Source: Kriegella sp965368185 (GTDB lineage: Bacteria > Bacteroidota > Bacteroidia > Flavobacteriales > Flavobacteriaceae). Taken from it: a DNA stretch of 64,000 bases. Of the stretch, positions 23,951 to 32,995 are shown piece by piece; position 1 is the first letter of the stretch, and the number at the start of each line of letters is the position of its first letter. A model generated the notes under the pieces. The model had not been told where the DNA came from, did not search any database, and saw only the letters and a list, made by a program, of their open reading frames with translations. The stretch spans positions 1 through 64,000 of the forward strand of contig CBDULZ010000007.1 in the NCBI GenBank assembly GCA_965368185.1. The letters are read 5' to 3'. The position numbers were made by a program, and so were the translations under genes.

Positions 23951-24745
23951 TTGGATACTTTAGATGCGATTATTCTTGGTATAATTCAAGGATTGACCGA
24001 GTTTTTGCCTGTTTCTTCCAGCGGGCATTTAGAATTAGGAAAAGCCATTTTAGGAGACCATTCCGTACCCGAAGAGAGTCTATTGTTTACGGTGATACTG
24101 CACTTCGCCACGGCTTTGAGTACCATAGTAGTATTTCGGAAGGACGTTTGGGAAATACTCAGGGGGCTTTTCAGTTTTACTTGGAACGAAGAAACTCAAT
24201 TTTCTTCAAAGATTATTGTTTCCATGGTGCCCGCAGTACTGGTAGGTCTTTTTTTTGAGGAGCAATTGGAAGCTTTTTTTGGAGGAAACATCCGTTTTGT
24301 AGGCTTTATGCTGCTGATTACGGCAGTACTGCTGTACTTTGCCGACAAGGCAAAAGATACCGATAGAAAAGTAACATTTTCAAATGCATTTATAGTAGGG
24401 GTGTCGCAGGCCGTTGCCATGCTTCCGGGCATATCGCGAAGTGGCGCTACCATTTCGACCTCGGTTTTGTTGGGAGTTGATAAGACTAAGGCGGCGCGTT
24501 TCTCCTTTTTAATGGTGGTGCCCTTGATTTTCGGAAAAATTGCCAAGGACCTTATGAGTGGGGAGTTGAATTTCAATGGAGAGAACAATTTTGCCATGGG
24601 CGCCGGATTCATTGCCGCCTTTCTTGCTGGTCTAGCCGCTTGTACATGGATGATCCAATTGGTCAAAAAAAGCAAGCTTACTTATTTTGCGATTTACTGT
24701 TTGATTGTTGGCTTTATCGCCATCGCCTATAGTTTTTTGGGCTAA
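23951..24745 (+). CDS. uppP: Undecaprenyl-diphosphatase
   Basis: A 264-residue membrane enzyme (BacA/UppP) that dephosphorylates undecaprenyl pyrophosphate to recycle the lipid carrier for cell-wall synthesis; overproduction gives bacitracin resistance in the family. Both active-site motifs are present: GLTEFLPVSSSGHLEL (E-x-x-x-E region) and PGISRSGATIS. The start is a TTG placed one base after the DUF3098 stop codon; the translated N-terminus (M-DTLDAIILGIIQG) fits homologs, so the rare start is likely real. Confidence 0.95.
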   Translation: MDTLDAIILGIIQGLTEFLPVSSSGHLELGKAILGDHSVPEESLLFTVILHFATALSTIVVFRKDVWEILRGLFSFTWNEETQFSSKIIVSMVPAVLVGLFFEEQLEAFFGGNIRFVGFMLLITAVLLYFADKAKDTDRKVTFSNAFIVGVSQAVAMLPGISRSGATISTSVLLGVDKTKAARFSFLMVVPLIFGKIAKDLMSGELNFNGENNFAMGAGFIAAFLAGLAACTWMIQLVKKSKLTYFAIYCLIVGFIAIAYSFLG

Positions 24746-24793
24746 AAGTGCCTTTTTCTACCTTTTTTCATAAAGGGTGACATAGTTTTCTAT

Positions 24794-25507
24794 ATGGACG
24801 TACGAACAAAAGAAGATTTTCTTAACGGACAATTGCTATTGATTGATAAACCGCTCGGTTGGTCTTCTTTTCAGGCCGTGAACAAATTGAAATGGGTCAT
24901 TCGTAAGAAGTTCGGACTCAAAAAAATAAAAATTGGACATGCAGGAACTTTAGACCCTCTGGCAACCGGACTCTTGTTGATATGCACGGGTAAGTTCACA
25001 AAGAAAATCAATGAACTACAGGGGCAAGAGAAGGAGTATACCGGTACGGTTACGTTAGGGGCGACTACGCTTTCTTATGATTTAGAAACCGAAGTGGATC
25101 GCACTTTTCCTATAGACCATATCACCGAAGAACTAATTCAGAGGGCCGCAGCCGACTTCGTGGGAGATATCGAACAAGTTCCTCCCATTTTTTCCGCCCT
25201 AAAAAAAGATGGAAAGCGGTTATATGAATATGCGAGGGAAGGTAAAACCGTCGAAATAAAAAAAAGGGTTATCACGATTTCAGAATTTGAAATAACCCGT
25301 ATAAAACTTCCGGAGGTTGAATTTCGTGTTGTTTGCAGTAAAGGAACCTACATACGGTCTTTGGCACATGATTTGGGGGTAGTTTTAAAGAGTGGAGGAC
25401 ATTTATCGCAACTTAGAAGAACCAAAATAGGCCTTTTTAACGTAGATAAAGCGCTGGATCCTCTTGTTTTTGGGGAAAATCTGCTTGGAGATACCACAGG
25501 TTCTTAA
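24794..25507 (+). CDS. truB: tRNA pseudouridine(55) synthase
   Basis: A 237-residue enzyme that makes the universal pseudouridine at position 55 of the tRNA T-arm. The motif KIGHAGTLDPLATGLL (about residues 47-62) carries the catalytic Asp. LDKPLGWSS-like and GTYIRSLAHDLG segments are also present, and YTGTVTLGATT follows the catalytic loop. The length is typical for the phylum, without the C-terminal PUA domain of larger orthologs. It is the fourth gene of the ftsX-uppP cluster. Confidence 0.96.
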   Translation: MDVRTKEDFLNGQLLLIDKPLGWSSFQAVNKLKWVIRKKFGLKKIKIGHAGTLDPLATGLLLICTGKFTKKINELQGQEKEYTGTVTLGATTLSYDLETEVDRTFPIDHITEELIQRAAADFVGDIEQVPPIFSALKKDGKRLYEYAREGKTVEIKKRVITISEFEITRIKLPEVEFRVVCSKGTYIRSLAHDLGVVLKSGGHLSQLRRTKIGLFNVDKALDPLVFGENLLGDTTGS

Positions 25508-25576
25508 AAAGATAGGGTGGAGCGTTCCATTCAACGATAAATTAAAATATATTTATAAAATTAGGGTTATAGCACT

Positions 25577-26308
25577 ATGAATCTGAATCGCAAACAACTA
25601 TCACTTGTGATTACTTTTTTTTCGATGTCCATTTTGGTGTTGATTATGTTCAACATTCACTTGGGTAAGAAAGAGAAGAAGGAGGAGTATGTGGTAGAAA
25701 TGGTTTTAGCCGATGATGAGGAAGAGCAAAAAGAAGAGGAGAAATTATTGGAAGAGATGGCGAATGCGGATCCCATAAAGAGCCATATGGCCTTTAATGA
25801 AACCGCAAAGCCGAGCTACGGCAATCCTGAGCCCCTGAAAACTTTGGAAGAGCTAATGGAGGAGAAGGAAGCTACTAGCGAAAGTGAAGAAAGCACTGAT
25901 GTACTAAGCACTGATAGCGATTATGTGGCCCGCGTAAAGGAAATGGCCAAAAAGCGAAGGGAACAAAAACAATTGTTGGGAGAGAAAGAAGCCCAGAAAA
26001 AGGAGTTTACCAATAACCTGGCCAAGCGAAGAACTTCGGTTTCCTATTCATTGGTCAATCGGAACAACTACAAACTTCCACCTCCAATTTATACTTGTAT
26101 CGAAGGTGGAAAAGTAGTCATCAATATTACGGTTGACGGATTGGGCAACGTGCTTGAAGCACATTTTAACTCAAAAAGTTCGGGTACTTCGAACGGTTGT
26201 TTGGTTGACAACGCCATAACCTATGCCTATAAGGCGAAGTTCAATTCTTCCGATAAAGGCCAGCAAAAAGGTACGATTACCTACTTATTTCAACAAAAGA
26301 GCCGCTAA
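25577..26308 (+). CDS. TonB-like energy-transducer domain protein
   Basis: A 243-residue protein. One N-terminal TM (LSLVITFFSMSILVLIMFNI) is followed by a long Glu/Lys-rich charged, partly coiled-coil linker (about residues 35-160). The C-terminal domain has a TonB-like pattern: GGKVVINITVDGLGNVLEAHFN, then a conserved Cys, then TITYLF. It may span the periplasm. Classical TonB has a Pro-rich linker; here it is charged instead, so the partner receptor is uncertain. Its 3' end overlaps the convergent thioredoxin-like gene by 24 bp. Confidence 0.75.
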   Translation: MNLNRKQLSLVITFFSMSILVLIMFNIHLGKKEKKEEYVVEMVLADDEEEQKEEEKLLEEMANADPIKSHMAFNETAKPSYGNPEPLKTLEELMEEKEATSESEESTDVLSTDSDYVARVKEMAKKRREQKQLLGEKEAQKKEFTNNLAKRRTSVSYSLVNRNNYKLPPPIYTCIEGGKVVINITVDGLGNVLEAHFNSKSSGTSNGCLVDNAITYAYKAKFNSSDKGQQKGTITYLFQQKSR

Positions 26309-26920
26309 GAGCTCATGGGCTATACTTTGCCCTTTGTCTTTATTGTACCATAATTGAAGTGTTTCCTTAAATTCGGGTGTTAAACCTTCCGGTTTACTTT
26401 TTTGAGTTACCACCATTTCAGCGGCTTTTTTAGGTCGAGGGCCCCATTCATCCAAAATAGTATCCGTTGCATCATCGATGATGATCAGTTTTGGAATAGA
26501 CATTGACCCATTTGTCAAAAAGCGGTTCATCAACTCGCTGTTTTCATCCCGTAATAAAATTTTAAGGGTAATATTCGAATTTAAAGAGGCCATTTTATGC
26601 ATTACGGGTAAGGCCGGGGCTGCATCGCCACACCAACTTTCTGTCAAAACGATCCAAGTTCGTTTTTTATCTAGTTTTGAAACTTGGTAGATAGTATCCT
26701 CCGATAACTTTAGCGTTTTGTCCCAGCGCCTCATGCGGTTGTGGTTTAAGAGGGTGTAATTACTTAAAGCCTCGGTTCGATCTGTACCTGTCGATTTACC
26801 TTCCAATACCAATTGGGCGACCATCTCACGGTAATCGATATAGGTCATTGCCTGGGGGAGACTTTCCTCTAATAATTCTTTGGTTGTTTTCTCTAAAATC
26901 TCTTGCGTTGAGGAATTCAT
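26285..26920 (-). CDS. Thioredoxin family protein
   Basis: A 211-residue protein with a helical N-terminal half followed by a thioredoxin-like fold (from about residue 85). The motif is WIVLTESWCGDAAPALPVM, in which the second Cys of CxxC is replaced (CGDA), so it is a monothiol type. IPKLIIID follows, with the cis-Pro region SMSIPK. No signal peptide. This subgroup (Thioredoxin_9-like) is cytosolic and of unknown substrate. Confidence 0.85.
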   Translation of the reverse strand: MNSSTQEILEKTTKELLEESLPQAMTYIDYREMVAQLVLEGKSTGTDRTEALSNYTLLNHNRMRRWDKTLKLSEDTIYQVSKLDKKRTWIVLTESWCGDAAPALPVMHKMASLNSNITLKILLRDENSELMNRFLTNGSMSIPKLIIIDDATDTILDEWGPRPKKAAEMVVTQKSKPEGLTPEFKETLQLWYNKDKGQSIAHELLAALLLK

Positions 26921-27022
26921 AGTTTATTTAAATTTTTAATGTAAAAACCCATTGGTAGCCTATGGGCATGAAACCTTACAAACTTTTCGACAAGAGGTAG
27001 TATTTACGTTATGAGGCCGCGT

Positions 27023-27712
27023 TTATTGAAATTTTGGACTCGTTTGCAGTGTATTGAAGACAAGCTGAATAAAATACTGTGTAGGATGATTGTTTTCGTG
27101 ACAATCGGTTAAAGAGGTGAAATGGTCTTTTAGAAAATGTTGATGTAAAGAACCTTCTAAAATTGTACTGGCCAAACTCGCGGGATATATGAAATCATTA
27201 TTTACCGCAGTTATCATAGTGCTCAAACGCTTTACCAACCGCTGGTAGATTATAAAATAACCATCTTTGTTTTCGGCATCGACTTCTTGGGTCAAATATG
27301 ATTTTGAATTTTCATTGATGACAATTTTATTCAAGAATACCTCGTTAATATGCGAATAGGCCGAATCCTCTTCGGTAGATTTTGTAAGGATTTCGATGGC
27401 CCTTTTTAGCTTTTTTTCTGGGTCGGCCATACCATTGGTTGTAAAAACAAGTTGGTACTCAAGCCACCCCCAATACCAAGAGGTAAGATAAAGTAATAAT
27501 TTATGCTTGTTCTCGAAATAACGATAGATTGAACTTTCATTTGATCGAATGCGTTCACCCAATTTCTTGAAGGTAAAACGTTCGAATCCTATTTCGAAAA
27601 TCATGATAATACTTTCTTCGATAATGCGCTTGCCCAGCTTTGAAGATTCGGGATCTTTGATATAGATTTTTTCGTTGATTTGAATCCGTACGGATTGTAA
27701 TAGCTCGTCCAT
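27023..27712 (-). CDS. TetR/AcrR family transcriptional regulator
   Basis: A 229-residue protein with an N-terminal helix-turn-helix: RIIEESIIMIFEIGFERF, then FKKLGERIRSNESSIYRYF ending in the typical N-K-x-x-L-L (ENKHKLLLYL). The long C-terminal ligand-binding region has no recognised signature. It is divergent from a small secreted-protein gene with about 120 AT-rich bases in between, which it may regulate. Confidence 0.85.
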   Translation of the reverse strand: MDELLQSVRIQINEKIYIKDPESSKLGKRIIEESIIMIFEIGFERFTFKKLGERIRSNESSIYRYFENKHKLLLYLTSWYWGWLEYQLVFTTNGMADPEKKLKRAIEILTKSTEEDSAYSHINEVFLNKIVINENSKSYLTQEVDAENKDGYFIIYQRLVKRLSTMITAVNNDFIYPASLASTILEGSLHQHFLKDHFTSLTDCHENNHPTQYFIQLVFNTLQTSPKFQ

Positions 27713-27832
27713 AATTCAAAGTTAATAGTATTACTATCATATTCTAATATATTAACTAATTTTTAACGATGGTGATACTTTTTTAAAAATCAAATAATAG
27801 TATTTTCGAGTAAATCATTAAATACAAAGGTT

Positions 27833-28213
27833 ATGAAGAAAACATTTTTAGTTTTATCACTATTTGCCTCGTTTGCGATGCTGAATGCCCAAGAGAACGA
27901 GCATACTATTAAAGAGGGAAGTGTACTGACTTTAGGTGAACCTTCGGCAAATGGGTATCAACATATTGATTTTCCCCGCAAGAATATGATAATAAAGCGA
28001 GGTGCAATTGCAAATTTTAATGGTCTTATTGGTCAAAAGGTAATTGTTAAAAAGATGGGTTCACATAATTCTAGTACGCTTTTGGAACGTCAGGACGGAC
28101 GGCCTTTCTTTAGATTTTATCCCAAAGTTGCCTCCAATGTGGAAAAAGCATTGGCTGCAGGCGAATTGAAGTATGTAAGCAGTAAAAAACAGGAGGCCAT
28201 TGTTCAGCCATAG
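27833..28213 (+). CDS. Small exported protein of unknown function
   Basis: A 126-residue protein with a clear signal peptide (MKKTFLVLSLFASFAMLNAQ). The mature part is basic and beta-rich: EGSVLTLGEP, GYQHIDFPRKNMIIKRGAIANFNGLIG, and KVIVKKMGSHNSSTLLERQDG. No domain recognised; homologs of this kind are common in Flavobacteriaceae. It is monocistronic in appearance, divergent from the TetR-type regulator, and possibly regulated by it. Confidence 0.75.
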   Translation: MKKTFLVLSLFASFAMLNAQENEHTIKEGSVLTLGEPSANGYQHIDFPRKNMIIKRGAIANFNGLIGQKVIVKKMGSHNSSTLLERQDGRPFFRFYPKVASNVEKALAAGELKYVSSKKQEAIVQP

Positions 28214-28331
28214 GTAATTCAATTGCTTTGTACGGGTTTTCATTGCGGTTCCCATGGCCATTCCGAAACTTCGAATGCCTATGCCAACGGTTCCGATTTA
28301 TTGCTATATCTTTAATTCCAAAATAAAACTC

Positions 28332-28895
28332 ATGCAAAAAAAACGCTGTGGCTGGTGCGAAGGTGATGAGGTTTATGAGGCCTATCACGATTTGGAATGG
28401 GGCGTACCTGTTCGAAACGATGAGACCATTTTCGAATTCCTGGTTTTAGAGACTTTCCAAGCCGGTTTAAGTTGGATTACCATTCTTCGAAAAAGGGAAA
28501 ATTTCCGTGAAGCCTTTGATCATTTTGATTATGAAAAGATTGCCCTATACGATCAAGTGAAAAAGGATGAACTACTTCAGAATGCCGGAATCATTCGGAA
28601 TAAACTCAAAGTGAATGCCACAGTGACCAATGCGCAGTTGTTCTTAGCGCTACAAAAGGAATTTGGCAGTTTTAGTACCTATATTTGGAATTTTGTTGGA
28701 GGAGCCCCCATCACAAATAAGGTAAAAGACTATCGGAAGGCTCCCGCAACAACTGAAATTTCAGATAAACTCAGTAAAGACTTAAAAAAAAGAGGATTTA
28801 AATTTGTCGGTAGTACTGTGATGTATGCATTTATGCAAGCCACCGGATTGGTAAACGATCATGAAACCAGTTGCTTTAGGTATGATGAGGTATAA
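28332..28895 (+). CDS. tag: DNA-3-methyladenine glycosylase I
   Basis: A 187-residue base-excision repair enzyme that removes 3-methyladenine. The Zn-binding N-terminus has RCGWCEGDEVYEAYHDLEWG (Cys4 and Cys7-type residues and His), the catalytic region is FEFLVLETFQAGLSWITIL, and the C-terminal Zn ligands are in TGLVNDHETSCF. The start at MQKKRCGW matches homologs; codons further upstream are not protein-like. It overlaps the start of the next gene by a few codons. Confidence 0.94.
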   Translation: MQKKRCGWCEGDEVYEAYHDLEWGVPVRNDETIFEFLVLETFQAGLSWITILRKRENFREAFDHFDYEKIALYDQVKKDELLQNAGIIRNKLKVNATVTNAQLFLALQKEFGSFSTYIWNFVGGAPITNKVKDYRKAPATTEISDKLSKDLKKRGFKFVGSTVMYAFMQATGLVNDHETSCFRYDEV

Positions 28896-29472
28896 ACTTT
28901 GGGTACTTCTATTTTTATTGGCTAGTGTGACCGTTTTTTGTCAGAACGGTCCCGAAAGAGAGCATCGAATTAAAAAAGCACAATTTCCATCCATTTCAAT
29001 GGATACCCTTTTCAAAGTTGTCAAAGACGCAGAACTAAAAAAAGTTCGCTACTATAAAGCTGTCGACAGCACAGAAACCATTTATATCTTAAAATTTAAA
29101 ATGCAACGGCTAGACTATCAAATGCATTTTAATTCCAATGGAAAATTGCAAAAAGTAGGCTTTGGGGTAAAAGAAGTTGACATTCCTTCAGACACTTTTA
29201 CTGCAATGCAGCGTTATCTTCAAGAACGGTATGATAAAATAAAGGTTCGTAGAATGTTTCAGGAATATAACCTCAACTCTACCGAAACATCACAAACTAC
29301 AATTAAAAATGCTTTTCAGAATTTGCTATTGCCGACGAATCGCTATCGTCTTTTGATCATAGGAAAAAATGCCAGTGACCGACAGCCCTACGAGGTTATA
29401 TTTAATGCCGAAGGAGAAATGGAGACATTATCGCACACCTTACCTCCTAATTACGACCGAATATTGTATTAG
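28885..29472 (+). CDS. Exported hypothetical protein
   Basis: A protein of about 195 residues with a signal peptide beginning MRYKLWVLLFLLASVTVFCQ. The body is basic and mixed alpha/beta, with SISMDTLFKVVKDAELKKVRYY and GKNASDRQPYEVIFNAEGE. No known domain recognised. The start is ambiguous between two adjacent ATGs (28882, 28885) and a further one at 28861; all overlap the end of tag. Co-transcription with tag is likely, but a role in repair is not implied, since it is exported. Confidence 0.75.
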   Translation: MRYKLWVLLFLLASVTVFCQNGPEREHRIKKAQFPSISMDTLFKVVKDAELKKVRYYKAVDSTETIYILKFKMQRLDYQMHFNSNGKLQKVGFGVKEVDIPSDTFTAMQRYLQERYDKIKVRRMFQEYNLNSTETSQTTIKNAFQNLLLPTNRYRLLIIGKNASDRQPYEVIFNAEGEMETLSHTLPPNYDRILY

Positions 29473-30134
29473 CGCAAAGGTTTGGCTTTAAGTATGTCAA
29501 TAAAGGTAGCTCGTGGTATTTCGAGGGCACCGAGACTCGATAAATGCTTTGTATAAACCTGACAATCGATAAGTTGATAGTCTTTTTTCTGTAGTTCCTG
29601 GGTCAATTTTACAAAGGCAAATTTCGAGGCATTGCTCGATTTGCTGAACATACTTTCTCCACAGAAGATATGGCCGAGATCAATGCCGTACAATCCCCCG
29701 ACGAGTTGGCCTTCCTCCCAAACTTCATAAGATTTGGCGACACCTAAGGCGTGCAACCGCATATAGGCGGCTTTCATTCGTTCCGTAATCCAAGTACCTG
29801 GCTGACCAAGTCTTTCAGCAGCTGCACAGGCGGTTATTACCGCTTCGAATTGTGTGTTTTTAGTTAAAGTAAACTGATGTTTCCTTAAAACCTTTTGCAT
29901 ACTTTTTGAAATCCTAAGCTTGTCTGGGTATAAGACCATTCTCGGGTCAGGACTCCACCATAATATCAATGCGTCGTCATTGAACCAGGGGAAAATACCA
30001 CTTTTATAGGCCAACAATAATCGCTCTGGGGATAAATCCCCGCCAGCCGCCAACAATCCTTCGGCATCGGCATTTTCTACCGGTGGAAATTCGAGCTTAT
30101 CGGTTAAAAAGGTGAGGGGAGTGTGTTGGTTCAT
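29469..30134 (-). CDS. aat: Leucyl/phenylalanyl-tRNA--protein transferase
   Basis: A 221-residue enzyme that adds Leu or Phe from aminoacyl-tRNA to proteins with N-terminal Arg/Lys, making them N-end-rule substrates for ClpS/ClpAP. Signatures: EGLLAAGGDLSPERLLLAYKSGIFPWFND, WWSPDPRMVL, GGLYGIDLGHIFCGESMFS, and YQLIDCQVYTKHLSSLGA. The start at MNQHTPLTFLTD fits the family; an in-frame Met 11 codons earlier exists. It overlaps the convergent gene by 4 bp. Confidence 0.95.
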   Translation of the reverse strand: MNQHTPLTFLTDKLEFPPVENADAEGLLAAGGDLSPERLLLAYKSGIFPWFNDDALILWWSPDPRMVLYPDKLRISKSMQKVLRKHQFTLTKNTQFEAVITACAAAERLGQPGTWITERMKAAYMRLHALGVAKSYEVWEEGQLVGGLYGIDLGHIFCGESMFSKSSNASKFAFVKLTQELQKKDYQLIDCQVYTKHLSSLGALEIPRATFIDILKAKPLR

Positions 30135-30279
30135 CTCGTTTATGGGCAAAAAAGGATACCGCAGCAAAAAGTATGTTTAGCTAAATTACTAAAAGGAACG
30201 AAAGTAGCGGTTAGATTTATAACCAGACCTTTAAAAAATAGTTGATGTTGAACAAATCTGTTTATGTCGCAAAAAACAT

Positions 30280-31662
30280 CTAGAAGTTGAATATCAATAA
30301 TCCTAAAATATAACAGGTCCCACCTGCGAACATAAAAAGTAGTGTGTAGGGTAAAATTTCTTTCGCTTTTAACTTCGTAATACCTAACAACGGTAGGGCC
30401 CAAAAGGGTTGTAGCATATTGGTCAATTGATCTCCATAGGCCAAGGCCATGACAGCCTTTCCTAAAGGTACTTTTAAAGATAGGGCCGATTCCAACATCA
30501 TGGGGCCTTGAACGGCCCATTGTCCACCACCACTAGGCACAAAGATATTGACCAATGCGGCACTGAAAAAAGTAAAAATAGGAAGTGTAGTCGTATTCGA
30601 AATTGACACAAAAAAGTCCGATATACCATTGATCATACCACTATTGGCCATAATTCCCATGATACCAAAATATAGCGGAAATTGAATGAGAATACCCGAG
30701 ATATCACCAATGGCTTCTTGCAAGGCATGCAAAAAACGAGCGAAATTACCGTGCATTATCAAAGCCAGTCCCAACATAAAAAAATTCAACATATTCGGGG
30801 TAATGTTGAGTGTCTTTAACATTGTTGAGTATTGAAGTGTAAATGTGGCCAATATCAACACTCCAAAGCCTATTGCAATGGGCTTGGAGTAATCTAGACG
30901 TTCTGCACCTGTGGCAGATTTATCTTTATTCGTTTTGAATTGATAGTGGACTAAATTTATTGGCGAAGATTTTGTGCTTCTCCCCAAGCGATACGCCAAA
31001 ATGCAGACGATAGCCACAACGGCAAAAAACACGATTAGATTTCCAGAACTGAGTACGGTCTGGGAGCTAGGAAGCGAATCGGGGAGTTGGGCCAAGGCCT
31101 CTGGGCTCAATATATTCTGCATTAAATCGGTCAAATGCCCAGACTCCGCCACTTTTAGGGGTGCTGATCCGCTGATACCACCATGCCACACCATAAGACC
31201 GGTATAGCCCGAGGCCCCGATTAAAGGATAATTAATGAGGATGTTATTTGTTTGGGCATATTCCCCTACTTTACGGGCTAAAATCGCTCCGAAAATCAAA
31301 CCCAGCCCCCAATTGAAAAAGGAAACCAGCATGGTAGGCAATGCCACCAATACGGCTGCGTTGGCAGAGTTTTTAACATATTTGGTAAGCGATAAAATCA
31401 ATCGTTCCATAGGTTTACTAAGAACAAGCACATGGCCCAAGACCAATATGAGCATCATTTGATAGGCGAAAACGAGTAGCCCGGAATTCCATATGCCATT
31501 TTCCCAGTACGAGAGAATTATTGCTACATGATTTTCTTCGGAAGTGCTTTCCGTAAAGAGATAAGCCAATAAAATGGTTAGAAATGTAAGCAACACGGCA
31601 ATTGCGAAAGGGGAGGGCATGTACCTCTTGAAAATATTTTCAATAACCTTGGTGCCATTCAT
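30280..31662 (-). CDS. AtoE-like short-chain fatty acid transporter
   Basis: A 460-residue polytopic inner-membrane protein with about ten to twelve TM segments, of the AtoE / TIGR00366 short-chain fatty acid carrier family. Typical motifs are present: MPSPFAIAVLLTFLTILLAY, FFNWGLGLIFGAILARKV, MVWHGGISGSAPL, and FVPSGGGQWAVQGPMM. The start at MNGTKVIENIFKRY is preferred over a TTG nine codons upstream. No catabolic genes are adjacent, so the substrate is open. Confidence 0.88.
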   Translation of the reverse strand: MNGTKVIENIFKRYMPSPFAIAVLLTFLTILLAYLFTESTSEENHVAIILSYWENGIWNSGLLVFAYQMMLILVLGHVLVLSKPMERLILSLTKYVKNSANAAVLVALPTMLVSFFNWGLGLIFGAILARKVGEYAQTNNILINYPLIGASGYTGLMVWHGGISGSAPLKVAESGHLTDLMQNILSPEALAQLPDSLPSSQTVLSSGNLIVFFAVVAIVCILAYRLGRSTKSSPINLVHYQFKTNKDKSATGAERLDYSKPIAIGFGVLILATFTLQYSTMLKTLNITPNMLNFFMLGLALIMHGNFARFLHALQEAIGDISGILIQFPLYFGIMGIMANSGMINGISDFFVSISNTTTLPIFTFFSAALVNIFVPSGGGQWAVQGPMMLESALSLKVPLGKAVMALAYGDQLTNMLQPFWALPLLGITKLKAKEILPYTLLFMFAGGTCYILGLLIFNF

Positions 31663-31692
31663 GCATTTAAAATAGTGAAAAAACCACAAACA

Positions 31693-31732
31693 AAAAGACC
31701 TACCAAGTTTTGGAAACCTGACAGGTCTTTTA
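31693..31732. terminator. Bidirectional terminator-like repeat, AGACCT type
   Basis: AAAAGACCT and AGGTCTTTT arms surround an internal AAGTTTTGG segment between the fatty-acid transporter start and the DUF3127 stop. It terminates the DUF3127 gene; the CCTGACAGGT-type core recurs as an intergenic repeat in flavobacteria. Ends are approximate. Confidence 0.65.
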
Positions 31733-31771
31733 CCTCAATCTAAAGAGGATTTTATTTCGAATTATTTTTAG

Positions 31772-32149
31772 TTAAAAAGGCAAATCGTCGTGATCCTCTT
31801 CGTTAAGGTTGTCCACAGGTTCGAAAGCTTCTGCCGGAGGAACTGGCGGGATATTGCCACTAGTCGCTTCGGTTTGCATATTTTCAATGCGCCAACCCTG
31901 AATAGAATTGAAATATTTCGTTTCACCTTGTGGGTTGGTCCATTCCCTTCCCCTTAAGTTGATGCTTATTTTTACCTGTTGACCTACGCTGAAATTATTG
32001 AGTAGGTCGGTTTTATCCTGTACGAATTCCACCATAATAGGTTGAGGGTATTGTTCCTCTGTGGTAACGACTACCTCTCTTTTACGAAATCCGTTATTGC
32101 CAAATGTTTGGGTTTCCCCTATTAATTTAATCTTTCCCTGTACTTCCAT
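31772..32149 (-). CDS. DUF3127 protein with SSB-like acidic tail
   Basis: A 125-residue cytosolic protein of the Bacteroidota family DUF3127, with MEVQGKIKLIGETQTFGNNG and IRGREW-like N-P-Q-G-E-T-K-Y-F-N segments that suggest an OB-like fold. The C-terminus is a Pro/Glu-rich linker ending in EEDHDDLPF, closely resembling the SSB tip (DDDIPF) that recruits replication and repair proteins. A nucleic-acid role is therefore inferred. Confidence 0.85.
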   Translation of the reverse strand: MEVQGKIKLIGETQTFGNNGFRKREVVVTTEEQYPQPIMVEFVQDKTDLLNNFSVGQQVKISINLRGREWTNPQGETKYFNSIQGWRIENMQTEATSGNIPPVPPAEAFEPVDNLNEEDHDDLPF

Positions 32150-32191
32150 GTTACTGTTTATTACGTTCTACTTTCTCTTTTTTTTAATTCC

Positions 32192-32995
32192 TCAAACTGG
32201 AACTCCAATCAAATAAGTTCCCTGTTTTTTGCCATTACTTTTTTTGGCTTGTCCTTTTTTCCAAATATAAGTACTTGATCCTAAACCGTCGAGCAGTACA
32301 TCAAGGTCTTTGAAAGTGTACATCCTCGGTAATGAAGCTTGTCCATCCCAAGCAAAACATATCGGGATTACGGGAATCAAATAGGTAAATATAATTTGTT
32401 GCCAAGTTAAGGGTTTTACCGATGGTGTCATAAAAAGAACCATAATAATTAATATAGTCAACGAAATTGGTAGTAAAAGCCACCATATCAGCAATGGAAT
32501 ATTATTTTCGCCCATTTCATAAATGAGCAGCGGTTGTCGATTTTCTTGGGCCGACATCAGAATTTTTCGGGCTTCTTTAGGGGGTATATGGTGAAAGCTA
32601 TTGACCATCGTTTTGAGGCCTTCCGGGGCGGTGGCGATATCTGTGGCATCTACGGAAATATTGTGATAAATAATGGAATCACTTTTTTCTGCCCCGTATT
32701 TTTTAACCATCTCTGGGTTCGGATACAAATCGGTCATGATGAGTTTGACCTCTCCCAAACCATGAACGTCGCGCAGTGTATTGGATACTTCGGGCATGGC
32801 TCCGCCCGATCCGGATCCCATATCGACTATTTGCGTTATTTCATTTTCTTTAAGAACTTCGGCAATTAAACCCGCCAGTACCTCGCCAATACCCAACTTT
32901 CGCTGAAGATGAACTATTAAGCTCGTCATGTAGCTGCGAATACTGGTCGGAAACCAATGGAAATCTTCAAACTCAAACAATTGTATTCTTTTCAT
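32192..32995 (-). CDS. Membrane-anchored class I SAM-dependent methyltransferase-like protein
   Basis: A 267-residue protein. The Rossmann-type SAM site is IVDMGSGSGGAMPEV, followed by KLIMTDLYPNP, and NSFHHIPPKEARKIL marks motif III. Two hydrophobic segments follow (LLIWWLLLPISLTILIIMVLF and a second at FTYLIPVIPICFAW), so the C-terminal half is membrane-embedded. The start overlaps the stop of the upstream flavin-reductase gene (ATGA), which fixes it. The substrate is unknown; quinone- or lipid-type methylation is possible. Confidence 0.75.
   Translation of the reverse strand: MKRIQLFEFEDFHWFPTSIRSYMTSLIVHLQRKLGIGEVLAGLIAEVLKENEITQIVDMGSGSGGAMPEVSNTLRDVHGLGEVKLIMTDLYPNPEMVKKYGAEKSDSIIYHNISVDATDIATAPEGLKTMVNSFHHIPPKEARKILMSAQENRQPLLIYEMGENNIPLLIWWLLLPISLTILIIMVLFMTPSVKPLTWQQIIFTYLIPVIPICFAWDGQASLPRMYTFKDLDVLLDGLGSSTYIWKKGQAKKSNGKKQGTYLIGVPV

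Noticed and set aside
23951..23953. uppP was first suspected to be misplaced because it begins with TTG
   Set aside because: The derived N-terminus matches the family and the codon follows the previous stop by one base, so the TTG start is accepted. The same applies to trmB at 59310.
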